From a virus: a stretch of 64,000 nt of DNA. Within the stretch, counting starts at the first letter, position 1; each line of letters begins with the position of its first letter. The notes under the pieces are model-generated. The model ran no database searches. It saw only the letters and a program-made list of their open reading frames with translations, and was not told the origin of the DNA. Where the stretch lies: IMG/VR virus record IMGVR_UViG_3300049846_001293, positions 1 through 64,000 of that record, one strand, 5' to 3'. Below, one piece after another: positions 7,291-15,074 of the stretch. The translations under genes and the position numbers were made by a program.

Positions 7291-7727
7291 AGTTTCAGCT
7301 TTTTGATGAGTTTCGGATCGGTGCCGTAACGTTCAAGGAGTTCGAGCAATCCAGCACGACCGGTGTCGTCTTTGTGGAAAATGTCCAGATATTCCATTGC
7401 ATGTGCGGTGCTGACCTGATAATGTTGTGCCACCCTGGCAATCAACCAGTCGGGATACCGATCGTCCTTTTTGCCTTTGACCCACTTACTGTATCGTTTG
7501 CCTTTAGGCAAAATTTGGCTATAGAACAGGTAGGTGGATCGGGCGTCCAACTGGTCCCAGTATTTGTTCGCTTCATTGGCAATCGGTAGGAATTCTTGGG
7601 TCATGGAGATACCCATCGAAATCAAATACGGCGAAAATGACTTACGATCTGCCTCACTCAACGTATCATAATAGTCGATACGTTGATTGGTGTAGATCGC
7701 GTCAATGTGTGCGAACGGAGAGGCCAT
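7287..7727 (-). CDS. 62: Clamp loader small subunit, gp62-like
   Basis: 146 residues. The pattern FSPYLISMGISMTQEFLPIANEANKYWDQLDARSTYLF... followed by KGKRYSKWVKGKK matches the clamp-loader small subunit of T4-like phages, especially the shorter marine-phage versions (T4 gp62 itself is longer). gp62 holds the gp44 ATPase ring together when loading the gp45 clamp. The gp44 and gp45 homologues lie upstream in the same operon, in the T4 order 45-44-62 but with extra genes inserted. It contains no ATPase motif, as expected. Confidence 0.8.
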   Translation of the reverse strand: MASPFAHIDAIYTNQRIDYYDTLSEADRKSFSPYLISMGISMTQEFLPIANEANKYWDQLDARSTYLFYSQILPKGKRYSKWVKGKKDDRYPDWLIARVAQHYQVSTAHAMEYLDIFHKDDTGRAGLLELLERYGTDPKLIKKLKL

Positions 7728-8017
7728 TATTCTGCTGCGATCTCGGTTGGTGCGGGGAGTGCGGCGAGAGAGGCCGCGCGGGACAACACCGTCATGGCAT
7801 GATCACAGTCCTTGATATAGACCTGTGTCAATGGCACTTTCGTCTTGAACTGCTTTTCACGAGCTGATTGACGGGCGAATGGAATCAACGCACGTTCGAG
7901 TTCTTCGATCCGGCGGAGCAACATCGGTACACGACGAATCACCCATTCGCCACCTTCGGGCATTTCTCGGCGAAGATAATCCTGTACTTCTTCTACTTGT
8001 ACGATAAGATTGGACAC
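7727..8017 (-). CDS. Hypothetical helical protein
   Basis: 96 residues, unrecognised. The N-terminal half is amphipathic helix (VQVEEVQDYLRREM, then RRVPMLLRRIEELERALIPFARQ) and the C-terminus is Ala-rich (AASLAALPAPTEIAAE). There are no Cys residues suited to zinc binding. The stop overlaps the start of the gp62-like gene, so the two are translationally coupled. Confidence 0.68.
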   Translation of the reverse strand: MSNLIVQVEEVQDYLRREMPEGGEWVIRRVPMLLRRIEELERALIPFARQSAREKQFKTKVPLTQVYIKDCDHAMTVLSRAASLAALPAPTEIAAE

Positions 8018-8025
8018 AATGAGCC

Positions 8026-8292
8026 TTAGATAAGGGTGAGTCGTGGTCGGTCGGCAACTTCTGGCGAAGCCTTTATGCCTTGTGCTTCGAGCTTGATGAA
8101 CTCCGGTACCGCTTCATCGGGACACTTACCACATGCATTGCAAGTAAATGTCGGAATCGGTAGAATACCTTTCTTTCCATTGGGTGAAATCAACTCTGAT
8201 ACTTTTCGAAGAAATACACTGGCAGTGAAGGTATGATTGCCGCATGTACAAACCAGTGCAGTGGTTTTTGACGGATCGAACGGTGTTTCCAT
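8026..8292 (-). CDS. Small zinc-ribbon-like protein
   Basis: 88 residues with two Cys pairs: LVCTCGNH near residue 14 (CxC, followed by H) and FTCNACGKCPDE near residue 50 (CxxCxxC). Together they can bind zinc in a ribbon fold. No catalytic domain is visible and the family is unknown. The start at 8292 is preceded by AAGGAG. The candidate operator at 8304-8319 lies immediately upstream, so expression of this gene and of those after it may be controlled there. Confidence 0.72.
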   Translation of the reverse strand: METPFDPSKTTALVCTCGNHTFTASVFLRKVSELISPNGKKGILPIPTFTCNACGKCPDEAVPEFIKLEAQGIKASPEVADRPRLTLI

Positions 8293-8303
8293 AAGATGCT
8301 CCT

Positions 8304-8319
8304 TAGTAGATTACTACTA
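8304..8319. promoter_or_regulatory. Second copy of the 16-bp inverted repeat
   Basis: The arms are TAGTAG and CTACTA with spacer ATTA, identical arms to the site at 4868-4883. On the minus strand a TATAGT hexamer overlaps its upstream arm, so a bound repressor would cover a -10 element. No good -35 is visible. Confidence 0.5.
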
Positions 8320-8334
8320 TAACTAGTTGTAAGA

Positions 8335-8547
8335 TTATCGAATCGGTCGCATGAAGACGAAATGATGAATATATTTCTTGTTCTCTAAAATGAAATTTCG
8401 CGATATCAGACACCAACCCTGATTACCATAGTAATTCAACCAACCTGCGGCGCCATCGCCGGTCGCCGCGGTCGTTCCCGTAACATTGAGAACCTCGTTA
8501 TTATACGCAGTGTTATCAAATTCCAGAACCAAATATTCATATTTCAT
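8335..8547 (-). CDS. DUF4177-like small protein
   Basis: 70 residues. The N-terminal strand MKYEYLVLEF and the later LNYYGNQGWCLISRNF, followed by a C-terminal strand IHHFVFMRPI, fit the small single-domain DUF4177-type pattern (beta strand, helix, GW motif, strands). No function is known for that family. It directly follows the gp44-like gene, with the ATG overlapping its stop as TAATG or similar. Confidence 0.7.
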   Translation of the reverse strand: MKYEYLVLEFDNTAYNNEVLNVTGTTAATGDGAAGWLNYYGNQGWCLISRNFILENKKYIHHFVFMRPIR

Positions 8548-9467
8548 CAGCCGATTACCTGTAACACATCGATGATCATTGACATGAAGTTGATTTCCTT
8601 GTTGACCACTTGACTATCATACTTCTGTGCTTCGGCGATTGCACGAATAACGCCACTGATGTTGCCTTTGCCGTATTCGTCTACTTTCTCGTAACACAAC
8701 GCATACAAATCGGTGAAGTCCCGAATTTTTGCATCGGCGATGAGCTGACGGATTTCCTGAAACTTCTTCTTGGGGTCCATTTTTTGCCCGAGCAATGTGA
8801 CGATCTGTAGTTTCACATCACTCTGTACGATCTCTTCCGCGTCCAACTTCAGCACTCCGTCATGGGTATGCAATTGACACGTACCAATAATCTTCCGAAT
8901 ATCTGGATAGTGGGCGTCGATCAGTAACTTGATGTCGGCCGGCTTGTATTCCACCTGTTCTTTGGTGAGAATTCCTGCCACATGCTTTGCCACTTCCAAT
9001 TTGGTCGGCGGCACCACATGAAAGTGTTGAGTACGACTGACGATTGCATCGATGATACGTTCTTCGTAATTGCACGTTAGAATGAATCGGCAATGCTTAC
9101 TGAACGTTTCCATCAGATTTCGCAACGCGGCCTGTGCATTCGGCGTCAAGAAATCCGCTTCATCCAGAATTGCGATTTTCTGATCGCGAAATCCTGAACT
9201 TGATGCGAAGGTCTTGAGTTTGTTACGAACAGTATCGACGTTGTTTTCGTCCGAGGCGTTGATGTACAAGAAATCGCAGTCAATGTTCTTGACCAGAATC
9301 TTGGCCATCGTCGTTTTGCCCGTGCCCGGCGGACCGCTCAAGAGTAGATGTGGAACATCCGACTCGGCGATATACCGGGACATCTTGGACTTCAGCGCAT
9401 CATTACCAATGTAACCATCAACGGTATCGGGTCGATATTTCTCTACCCAAATCGTATGTTCGGTCAT
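8547..9467 (-). CDS. 44: Clamp loader ATPase, gp44-like
   Basis: 306 residues. A classic clamp-loader N-terminus (IWVEKYRPDTVDGYIGN) is followed by Walker A SGPPGTGKTTMAK at residues 44-56, Walker B KIAILDEADFLT near 100, the SRT-type arginine-finger region IVSRTQHF near 143 and a sensor region. The C-terminal collar helices follow. It loads the gp45-like clamp at primer ends together with gp62. The length is close to T4 gp44 (319). It overlaps the preceding 72-residue gene by ATGA. Confidence 0.95.
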   Translation of the reverse strand: MTEHTIWVEKYRPDTVDGYIGNDALKSKMSRYIAESDVPHLLLSGPPGTGKTTMAKILVKNIDCDFLYINASDENNVDTVRNKLKTFASSSGFRDQKIAILDEADFLTPNAQAALRNLMETFSKHCRFILTCNYEERIIDAIVSRTQHFHVVPPTKLEVAKHVAGILTKEQVEYKPADIKLLIDAHYPDIRKIIGTCQLHTHDGVLKLDAEEIVQSDVKLQIVTLLGQKMDPKKKFQEIRQLIADAKIRDFTDLYALCYEKVDEYGKGNISGVIRAIAEAQKYDSQVVNKEINFMSMIIDVLQVIG

Positions 9468-9682
9468 TCCTGTGCCGCCGGTGTGATTTTCTTCACGGTG
9501 AACGTGGTCAACTGTGCCAATATCTCAGGATCGGTCTTTCGCATGAACGTGTGGAACTTTTTGATCGCACGTGCGTTGATAACTTCCTCCGCCGTTCCTT
9601 CACGATACGTGACCGTAGTATCAAATTGCGCCGCGGTCATCTGATCGGCGCTCACGCCCTTCACATTTACTGCAACTTTCAT
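9464..9682 (-). CDS. Hypothetical protein upstream of gp44
   Basis: 72 residues, unrecognised: an N-terminal strand (MKVAVNVKGVSADQM), a second strand (FDTTVTYREGTAEE) and a helix (VINARAIKKFHTFMRK), then a strand near the end. The compact alpha/beta pattern suggests a folded small domain. It is coupled by ATGA to the gp44-like gene and follows an 83-base gap after the DruA-like gene. That gap holds no convincing promoter. Confidence 0.68.
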   Translation of the reverse strand: MKVAVNVKGVSADQMTAAQFDTTVTYREGTAEEVINARAIKKFHTFMRKTDPEILAQLTTFTVKKITPAAQE

Positions 9683-9765
9683 GTTAACCTCATTGTGTAT
9701 AATGGAACTTCATATTCCTACTTGGAGTCGAACAATGGTACATTCTTGCGCCAAACCCCGCCTGG

Positions 9766-10938
9766 CTACCGCCCAACGTCGTTTAGGAACGTGGCCCGAG
9801 CCTCTTCCCAAGTCATCGACAACATCGTGTTATAGAACAACACATCCGGCTTCAATCGACCTTCCGTATGCAAGGTCGTGTACCGGGACAACGCTTTGGG
9901 TTGCCACCAGGTCATCACATCAGCGACCGCGGTACCCCGTTTCTTGGGCACCAGTTGTGCTTCCGTAATCTCCTGTCGGAGGAACGCGTTGGTGTTTTCG
10001 TACAATGGTGCGAAATACGCGCCTCGTTCAAATCCATGCGTATATGCCGATGGCTTTACGCCCACTTCTCGGAAAATGAGATTCATGATTTTGCCCTTCA
10101 CGCCGGTAGCAACATCACCCGCGTCATTGTAGGACAGTTCCTCATATTCCGCCGGATATTTAGCCTTGATGACATCGTGCCAGATCTTGTAGAATCGATC
10201 ATCGGGCTTCAACGGCACTTTACCCTGTGTATGGCCTAAGGCTTTCCACCACGGAATGCTATTGTACATCGATCCGTTGCCGTACAATGACGTTGTGGTG
10301 ATTCCTGCCAGCACCTGTCCATACGATTGATACCATCGATCTCGTATTTCCGGTGTCACCAACATCGCGGCGAGAAGTTTGCCGCCGAGGAAATTGAATC
10401 CGAAGGGCTGTGTCGCGACGATTGTCGTGCCGATGGCCGTGTGATTCAACATGCCACCGATTTTCTGTTCGTTGGTCCATCCGATATGTTGATCCCGCAC
10501 GCCAATGCTCATGACGTCGGATGCGATGGACGTTACACCGATCACCTTACCCGTGACTTCATCTTCGAACATGAATCGAAGGAATCGACCGGGGTTTTGA
10601 TCGAAGTTGAAACTACTCACGTAGACGCGGTGAATCTCCCACGCCGTGATACCCTGCTTATCCGATGGATCGATGAATCGAAGTCGGGGACGGAGGGCCT
10701 TCACTTCAGCGACGGTCTGGTCATAATTCTGAATATCCGTCGGCTTCCAGATCTTGCCCTTTTCGATGTCCGCTTTGTTATGCCAGGACGCGTAGTGTGT
10801 GGTGATCTCGTACCATTTCTTGTACAAGGTCTGTTCTTCCACAGACATGGTTTTGAGTTCATCGAGATGGGCAATGAACGCACGCTTTTCTGCTTCGATG
10901 TCAAACGCGGGTTTATCCGCCCACTTATCAAAACTCAT
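9766..10938 (-). CDS. DruA-like (DUF4338-type) protein
   Basis: 390 residues. The central part, roughly 115-230, has RFLRFMFEDEVTGKVIGVTSI, then IGWTNEQKIGGMLNHTAI, TTIVATQPFGFNFLGGKLLAA and a domain end with ITTTSLYG. This order resembles DUF4338, the core of DruA in the Druantia anti-phage system, which belongs with acyltransferase-like folds. The flanking N-terminal helices and C-terminal region are unfamiliar. It sits between the clamp and the clamp loader, inside the replication operon. DruE and the other Druantia genes are absent. Its role could be DNA modification, defence interference or exclusion of competing phages. The assignment rests on motif resemblance only. Confidence 0.62.
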   Translation of the reverse strand: MSFDKWADKPAFDIEAEKRAFIAHLDELKTMSVEEQTLYKKWYEITTHYASWHNKADIEKGKIWKPTDIQNYDQTVAEVKALRPRLRFIDPSDKQGITAWEIHRVYVSSFNFDQNPGRFLRFMFEDEVTGKVIGVTSIASDVMSIGVRDQHIGWTNEQKIGGMLNHTAIGTTIVATQPFGFNFLGGKLLAAMLVTPEIRDRWYQSYGQVLAGITTTSLYGNGSMYNSIPWWKALGHTQGKVPLKPDDRFYKIWHDVIKAKYPAEYEELSYNDAGDVATGVKGKIMNLIFREVGVKPSAYTHGFERGAYFAPLYENTNAFLRQEITEAQLVPKKRGTAVADVMTWWQPKALSRYTTLHTEGRLKPDVLFYNTMLSMTWEEARATFLNDVGR

Positions 10939-11660
10939 TAGTCACCCAACTTTACTTCGGGAAGGTAATATGCTACGGTGAAATCCGTCAACGTGAACTT
11001 GACGCGAATAAGCCCTTCACTGGATACTTCCAACGTGCCCTCGTCCGCTTCCTTGTTAGCAACCAACACATCACGAAGGCAACGAGCGTGAAAATGAATC
11101 GCGTCCATTTTGGCCTGTGTGTCTACCTCACATTCCAATGCGATTCGATTGGTGTTCATCTTGCTATGGCCCAATACGAGATTCGTGGTTTTGCCATCGG
11201 CAACCACTGCAAACGTATCGACGTCCGATAACGCACCCTTCGCCTTGATGAATCGGTCCATGAATGCACGATCCATTTTGATCGTGAATTCGAATTTGGG
11301 TAGATTCTTGAAGTTGGGTGCGCCTGGGATGGTGGATGCGTCCTTCGCAAGCACGAACGTCGTCTTGATCGACTTGTCCGAAAATGTCAATCCAGTGGTT
11401 TTGGTGCCGTCGGTCTGTACCTTGACCGTGATGTCATCAGACAACACGCCCAATAGACCACGCAGCTGTGACGTTTCGTAGACATAGTATTCGCCAGGAT
11501 CCATAGCAAATTCCGTGGTCGATACCTCGCCAACAACATTTCGGTCATCCGAAATGAATCTCGTGGACAGTCCTGACTTATCCGACTTCCACGTTACTTT
11601 ATCCGCGGTGCCGTTAAGGTTGTATTTTGCAATAAATCGGTCCAACACACTTTTCATCAT
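10938..11660 (-). CDS. 45: Sliding clamp, gp45-like
   Basis: 240 residues, close to T4 gp45 (228). Two similar alpha/beta halves are expected, and the sequence shows alternating strands such as VTWKSDKSGLSTRFISDD, TTEFAMDPGEYYVYE, LRGLLGVLSDDITVKV, DVLVANKEADEGTLEVSS and LTDFTVAYYLPEV. T4-type clamps form a trimeric ring that tethers polymerase and activates late transcription. An alternative start three bases downstream exists. A strong sigma70-type promoter and an overlapping palindrome lie directly upstream, and the loader genes follow. Confidence 0.88.
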   Translation of the reverse strand: MMKSVLDRFIAKYNLNGTADKVTWKSDKSGLSTRFISDDRNVVGEVSTTEFAMDPGEYYVYETSQLRGLLGVLSDDITVKVQTDGTKTTGLTFSDKSIKTTFVLAKDASTIPGAPNFKNLPKFEFTIKMDRAFMDRFIKAKGALSDVDTFAVVADGKTTNLVLGHSKMNTNRIALECEVDTQAKMDAIHFHARCLRDVLVANKEADEGTLEVSSEGLIRVKFTLTDFTVAYYLPEVKLGD

Positions 11661-11677
11661 AGAAAACCTCGGTGAGT

Positions 11678-11699
11678 GATACTATGGAAGTATAGTATC
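11678..11699. promoter_or_regulatory. Perfect palindrome over the clamp promoter
   Basis: The 8-bp arms GATACTAT and ATAGTATC are separated by six bases and cover the -10 hexamer of the clamp promoter. The position is typical of a repressor operator. The arms differ from the TAGTAG/CTACTA repeat, so another regulator would be involved. Confidence 0.5.
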
Positions 11700-11717
11700 A
11701 AACTTCACATCTGTCAA
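11689..11717 (-). promoter_or_regulatory. Strong sigma70-type promoter for the clamp operon
   Basis: The minus strand has TTGACA (11717-11712), a spacer of exactly 17 bases and TATACT (11694-11689). The -35 hexamer contains the TGA stop of the preceding gene. Host RNA polymerase could use this as an early promoter. Confidence 0.82.
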
Positions 11718-12475
11718 TACCTGTTAAATGTATCCAGTTCCGATACAGTAGGGACGTAATTTAATTCTTTGATTTTCGTGAAGAACCATGTCTTGAGATT
11801 TTTTGATGGGGTGAATCCATAATCTCGAACGTACTTGATCATTCTATTGAATGTATAATCGGCGGTCAATATGGGCTTAACCGAATCATCCAAATCCAAT
11901 TGTTTCTTTTCAAGATCGATGAAGAAGTTTGGATGGTGTGCGATCATGGGAATGCCCGCATCATCCACATAATACACCATTTGACATACTGTGAAATCAA
12001 ACTCACTTATAATCTCTACCGGCGTGCCAAATCGTAACTTTACCAAATCCAACAATACATTCTCGGTGTTATGCCGAAACCCAACCGATCGGTCGGATGC
12101 ATATTCCTTTGTATAGTTTGGATTCAAAGTCAACTTGTGCACCATCGTAGCATGTTCGTTGACATCCGAAAACCAAATGTCAATATCACGAATGGGATTG
12201 CCGGTCAAAAATTGCTTAAAGCAACCACCGGCAACAAACATGCGTTTCGACACCAATGGTCGGAACCACTCTGCCAACCCCGTATGTAATTCTCCCGCAG
12301 GAACAAGAACCACCGGGAGTACCGGTGGTTCTTTTTTCTGTGGTCGGTCGACTCCAAAAAATACTTCTTCATCCAGGGGCGTCATCGATGCTGTCGACAG
12401 ACCACTGCCGACCCAAATCGGATTGATTGCTCCTTGTGCAGACCATGATGTTGGGAACATGTTCTTCGATAACAT
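11714..12475 (-). CDS. Pol-beta-type nucleotidyltransferase-like protein
   Basis: About 253 residues from MLSKNMFPTSW. After a Pro-rich linker (KKEPPVLPVVLVPAG) the core reads FVAGGCFKQFLTGNPIRDIDIWFSD near residue 90. This matches the GG...DxD head of poly(A)-polymerase and CCA-adding type nucleotidyltransferases. A third acidic residue may be in SEFDFTVCQMVYY. It could transfer nucleotides to RNA, tRNA ends or a small molecule. The start at 12475 follows GGAGG and overlaps the NAMPT stop as TAATG. The coding region contains a terminator-like hairpin at 12306-12337. Confidence 0.72.
   Translation of the reverse strand: MLSKNMFPTSWSAQGAINPIWVGSGLSTASMTPLDEEVFFGVDRPQKKEPPVLPVVLVPAGELHTGLAEWFRPLVSKRMFVAGGCFKQFLTGNPIRDIDIWFSDVNEHATMVHKLTLNPNYTKEYASDRSVGFRHNTENVLLDLVKLRFGTPVEIISEFDFTVCQMVYYVDDAGIPMIAHHPNFFIDLEKKQLDLDDSVKPILTADYTFNRMIKYVRDYGFTPSKNLKTWFFTKIKELNYVPTVSELDTFNRY
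12306..12337 (+). terminator. Terminator-like hairpin inside a gene, plus-strand oriented
   Basis: An 11-bp perfect stem (AGAACCACCGG and CCGGTGGTTCT, loop GAGTA) is followed by six T on the plus strand. All annotated genes are on the minus strand, so it would stop antisense transcription. It may also be chance from the Pro/Val codons in this linker. Confidence 0.5.
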
Positions 12476-13842
12476 TATACCTCCGCCCGTGAGCGAATTT
12501 CGTTGAAGGTGGGATCGACCAATAGTTTTCCATTCTCCCAAATTGTCTGGAGTACATCCTGACCAATTTCATGGATATCTACGGTCTGGTATGCGCCGTC
12601 CTCGAACACCAGCTTCAATCGACCCGGCTTCGATCGCTTGTTGTTGTCCGTTACTGGCGTCTTTGCAATGTTACGTTCCCGGCCGTTCACCACGACATAG
12701 GACGCCTTCAATGCAAACTTCTGCGTGTCTCGATCCATCTTCTGCAACAGCGCACCACCCATACCAAAGGCTACATTGTCAGCAGACCAGCCACGAATTT
12801 TCAAGGCTTCAAGAATACGACCGATTTCGTCCAAGGTAATACCATCACCCTGAATGACACGAACCTGATTTAGCACCTTGTAGCCCTTGGTGTTGACCGT
12901 ATAGCCGAACTTCTCACCAAGGATTTCCACAATCTGTCGAACCACTTCGTTCGGGACGCCGGAATCCGGTCGAACGACGAGCATACCCGGCGCTGACTTG
13001 ACCTTATCTACGAGCATTTCGCCCCAAATCACCTTGGTTGCGTTGTAGATGTCATACGTGTCCGATACCACGGCATACATACCGTTGCTGAACTGATTGA
13101 TCATGTTCTCATAGGCCTCGTATTCGAACTCTCGGCCCCACGCCATGATCGTGGAATGTTCGGCGGCGGGAATGGTCGCAGCGGGATTCTCGGCGTTGTA
13201 ATACATCTGTGCCGCGAGGATGGCGACGATGGTATCCGATCCAGCGAAATTCACCAGATGTGACATGCCACCGAGCATTGCCGATTCTTCGGACGAGACA
13301 CCACGGTAGCCGAAGTCATGCAACTTGTAGGGCAGTCCCGATACATCACCCGTCTCTTCAAGATACTTCTTGATGAGCTTCTTGATATTCCGCGAAATCG
13401 TCGCGACGGTTGTGGTGTACCAGACCTTCATGACCATGCCTTCCACATAGGTCGTGGCCCAGGCACACTGTTCATCGGTGTTCTCAATGGACAGTAGAAT
13501 GTTACGGGTCGGAATGGTCAGGCCTTCGGGTGCCGACTTGATACGAAGCGGCCAGTACCCGTCATAGTTCTTGACGATGTATTCGAAGCCGACACGATTG
13601 AACACCTTGCTCGTACCAAAGTACGAAGTGAACAACTTTTCGGCCTGATCGATATCGGCCATCGTGATCGGCTTCGAGAAATACTCCTTCAAGATGGCCG
13701 TGATGCCGAACCAAGTGACTTCCGGAAATTCACCACCACGCGATTCCAAATACGCGTAGAGCTTCGAAGTCTTGGGCGGAAGCTGAAGCCAGTGTGACGG
13801 CTTGTAGCCGTCGGTACGAAGAATGTTGTTGATCGGTAGCAT
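12475..13842 (-). CDS. nadV: Nicotinamide phosphoribosyltransferase (NAMPT)
   Basis: 455 residues, the usual NAMPT length. Recognisable stretches are NILRTDGYKPSHW at the start, YLESRGG, VWYTTTVATISR, KLHDFGYRGVSS near residue 174, FAGSDTI, AAEHSTIMAWG (catalytic His) near 227, VSDTYDIYNA, VVRPDSGVP near 293, IQGDGIT and VAFGMGGALLQ near 355. It makes NMN from nicotinamide and PRPP. The ribosome-binding site is very strong: AAGGAGATATACC directly before ATG. The adjacent gene completes NAD+ synthesis, so the pair forms a phage NAD+ reconstitution pathway (NARP2 type). Confidence 0.96.
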   Translation of the reverse strand: MLPINNILRTDGYKPSHWLQLPPKTSKLYAYLESRGGEFPEVTWFGITAILKEYFSKPITMADIDQAEKLFTSYFGTSKVFNRVGFEYIVKNYDGYWPLRIKSAPEGLTIPTRNILLSIENTDEQCAWATTYVEGMVMKVWYTTTVATISRNIKKLIKKYLEETGDVSGLPYKLHDFGYRGVSSEESAMLGGMSHLVNFAGSDTIVAILAAQMYYNAENPAATIPAAEHSTIMAWGREFEYEAYENMINQFSNGMYAVVSDTYDIYNATKVIWGEMLVDKVKSAPGMLVVRPDSGVPNEVVRQIVEILGEKFGYTVNTKGYKVLNQVRVIQGDGITLDEIGRILEALKIRGWSADNVAFGMGGALLQKMDRDTQKFALKASYVVVNGRERNIAKTPVTDNNKRSKPGRLKLVFEDGAYQTVDIHEIGQDVLQTIWENGKLLVDPTFNEIRSRAEV

Positions 13843-13863
13843 GGTATATCTCCTTATCTTGTA

Positions 13864-14772
13864 TCAGGATAGATGTTTGATGAGTGCGTTCAGTAGTACC
13901 ATATGTTCCTTCATGACCAGTATGGATTGGGTCGGGAAGATCTGATCATATGGTACCCATTGGACTGACTCAATATCGTCAGCCCCTTCCGGCCGCCCGA
14001 ACACATAATCGGCCGTGAAAAACAACGTCTTGATTTTATCCATCTCGTTTCGATATCGCCAGTCATCGATCTTGAAGCTACCAATGTACTGAAGATTTCC
14101 CACTTCGAGTCCCGTCTCCTCGATCACTTCACGTTTGGCGTCGGCTTCAAACGAATCGGAGTTGGGATCGGCGAAACCACCAATGAATCGAAGGCCCGGT
14201 TCTCCCTTTTTCCGACCCATCAATACGCGACGCTTGTCTCGATCCAAGATCGCAACATCAACGGTCGTATAGACGGTGGGAAATCGGTTGAAACTGGCTT
14301 CGATGATGCCGGCCCGATGATCTTTGGTATGGGTGGAGGAATTGGCGATACGGCGACGGATTTCCGTCCCGGAGATGAAAATCTCTGATTCCAATTCGAC
14401 CGTCAGATGTTTGCCGGTGTAGTGAACGATGAAGCTATCACGACTACCGTACAATGTGACGGTTTGATGTGGTTTGCACCACTTGTCCAGTTCGCGGTCG
14501 AGATTTCGGCTCCACACCGCGTCACTGTGCTGGTCTTCAATATAATACACTTCAACGTCCGGATACGTTTCCTGAATCATCCGTTTCCGTGTATTATAGT
14601 CCAGTGGATTGTTGATGGTATTTCGAAGCGGGCTCAAGCCAAGGAAAATGATCACTCGGTCGTGTTGAGCTAATACGGTATCGATCAATGATCGATGTGC
14701 TTCGTGAAGTTCGTGGACCTGAAATCGGCCGACGATGGCGCCCACATCGGATGTGGGAAGTTTCTTTTGCAT
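13864..14772 (-). CDS. Bifunctional NMN adenylyltransferase / Nudix hydrolase
   Basis: 302 residues in two domains. Residues 1-165 are an NadM-type adenylyltransferase with GAIVGRFQVHELHEAH (the HxxH nucleotide-binding variant) and the C-terminal ISGTEIRRRI (ISxTxxR). Residues 170-300 are a Nudix domain with the box FEADAKREVIEETGLEVG, preceded by FIGGFADP. The first domain makes NAD+ from NMN and ATP. The second could hydrolyse ADP-ribose or related nucleotides. It lies just before the NAMPT gene, and both are likely translated from one mRNA. Confidence 0.95.
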   Translation of the reverse strand: MQKKLPTSDVGAIVGRFQVHELHEAHRSLIDTVLAQHDRVIIFLGLSPLRNTINNPLDYNTRKRMIQETYPDVEVYYIEDQHSDAVWSRNLDRELDKWCKPHQTVTLYGSRDSFIVHYTGKHLTVELESEIFISGTEIRRRIANSSTHTKDHRAGIIEASFNRFPTVYTTVDVAILDRDKRRVLMGRKKGEPGLRFIGGFADPNSDSFEADAKREVIEETGLEVGNLQYIGSFKIDDWRYRNEMDKIKTLFFTADYVFGRPEGADDIESVQWVPYDQIFPTQSILVMKEHMVLLNALIKHLS

Positions 14773-14803
14773 ATGCCCTTACCTTGTATCTGAGGGATGG
14801 ATG

Positions 14804-14861
14804 CTACATGTAGGTAATGGGTACTCGTCAAGTGACATCTTTCGCCATTACCTATATGTAG
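14804..14861. repeat. Long inverted repeat upstream of the NAD+ genes
   Basis: Two 16-base arms, CTACATGTAGGTAATG and CATTACCTATATGTAG, pair with one mismatch that is a wobble in RNA. The 26-base loop includes TTGACG on the minus strand. There is no T-run, so an intrinsic terminator is unlikely. An mRNA leader structure or a protein-binding site before the NAD+ operon fits better. Confidence 0.7.
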
Positions 14862-14873
14862 TAACCTAACAGG

Positions 14874-15074
14874 CTAAACGTGCACCGTCAACCCCATCGG
14901 GGGCGTTGATACCGGCGCAACGCCCAAACTGACTAGAGTTTGGTTGTACTCATTCCATGCAGCCTGGCACCGACCTAGATCGAAGTCCATCTTTTTGTTC
15001 TGACACCCGTACGCTGTGGTGGCGTCAAATTTCTGCCACGCGCGTTGAATACGTCGATATGTGACGTTGTCCAT
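14874..15074 (-). CDS. Hypothetical small protein
   Basis: 66 residues, unrecognised. Mostly helical and aromatic-rich in the first part (YRRIQRAWQKFDATTAYGC, then DLGRCQAAWNEYNQTL), with two Cys and a Pro-rich end. The ATG overlaps the TAA of the TPM-type gene (TAATG), which supports it as a real coupled gene. Confidence 0.65.
   Translation of the reverse strand: MDNVTYRRIQRAWQKFDATTAYGCQNKKMDFDLGRCQAAWNEYNQTLVSLGVAPVSTPPMGLTVHV

Noticed and set aside
9700-9760. A tRNA-like T-loop (GTTCGACTCC) on the minus strand
   Set aside because: The flanking bases do not pair as a T stem and no acceptor or anticodon arm could be drawn.
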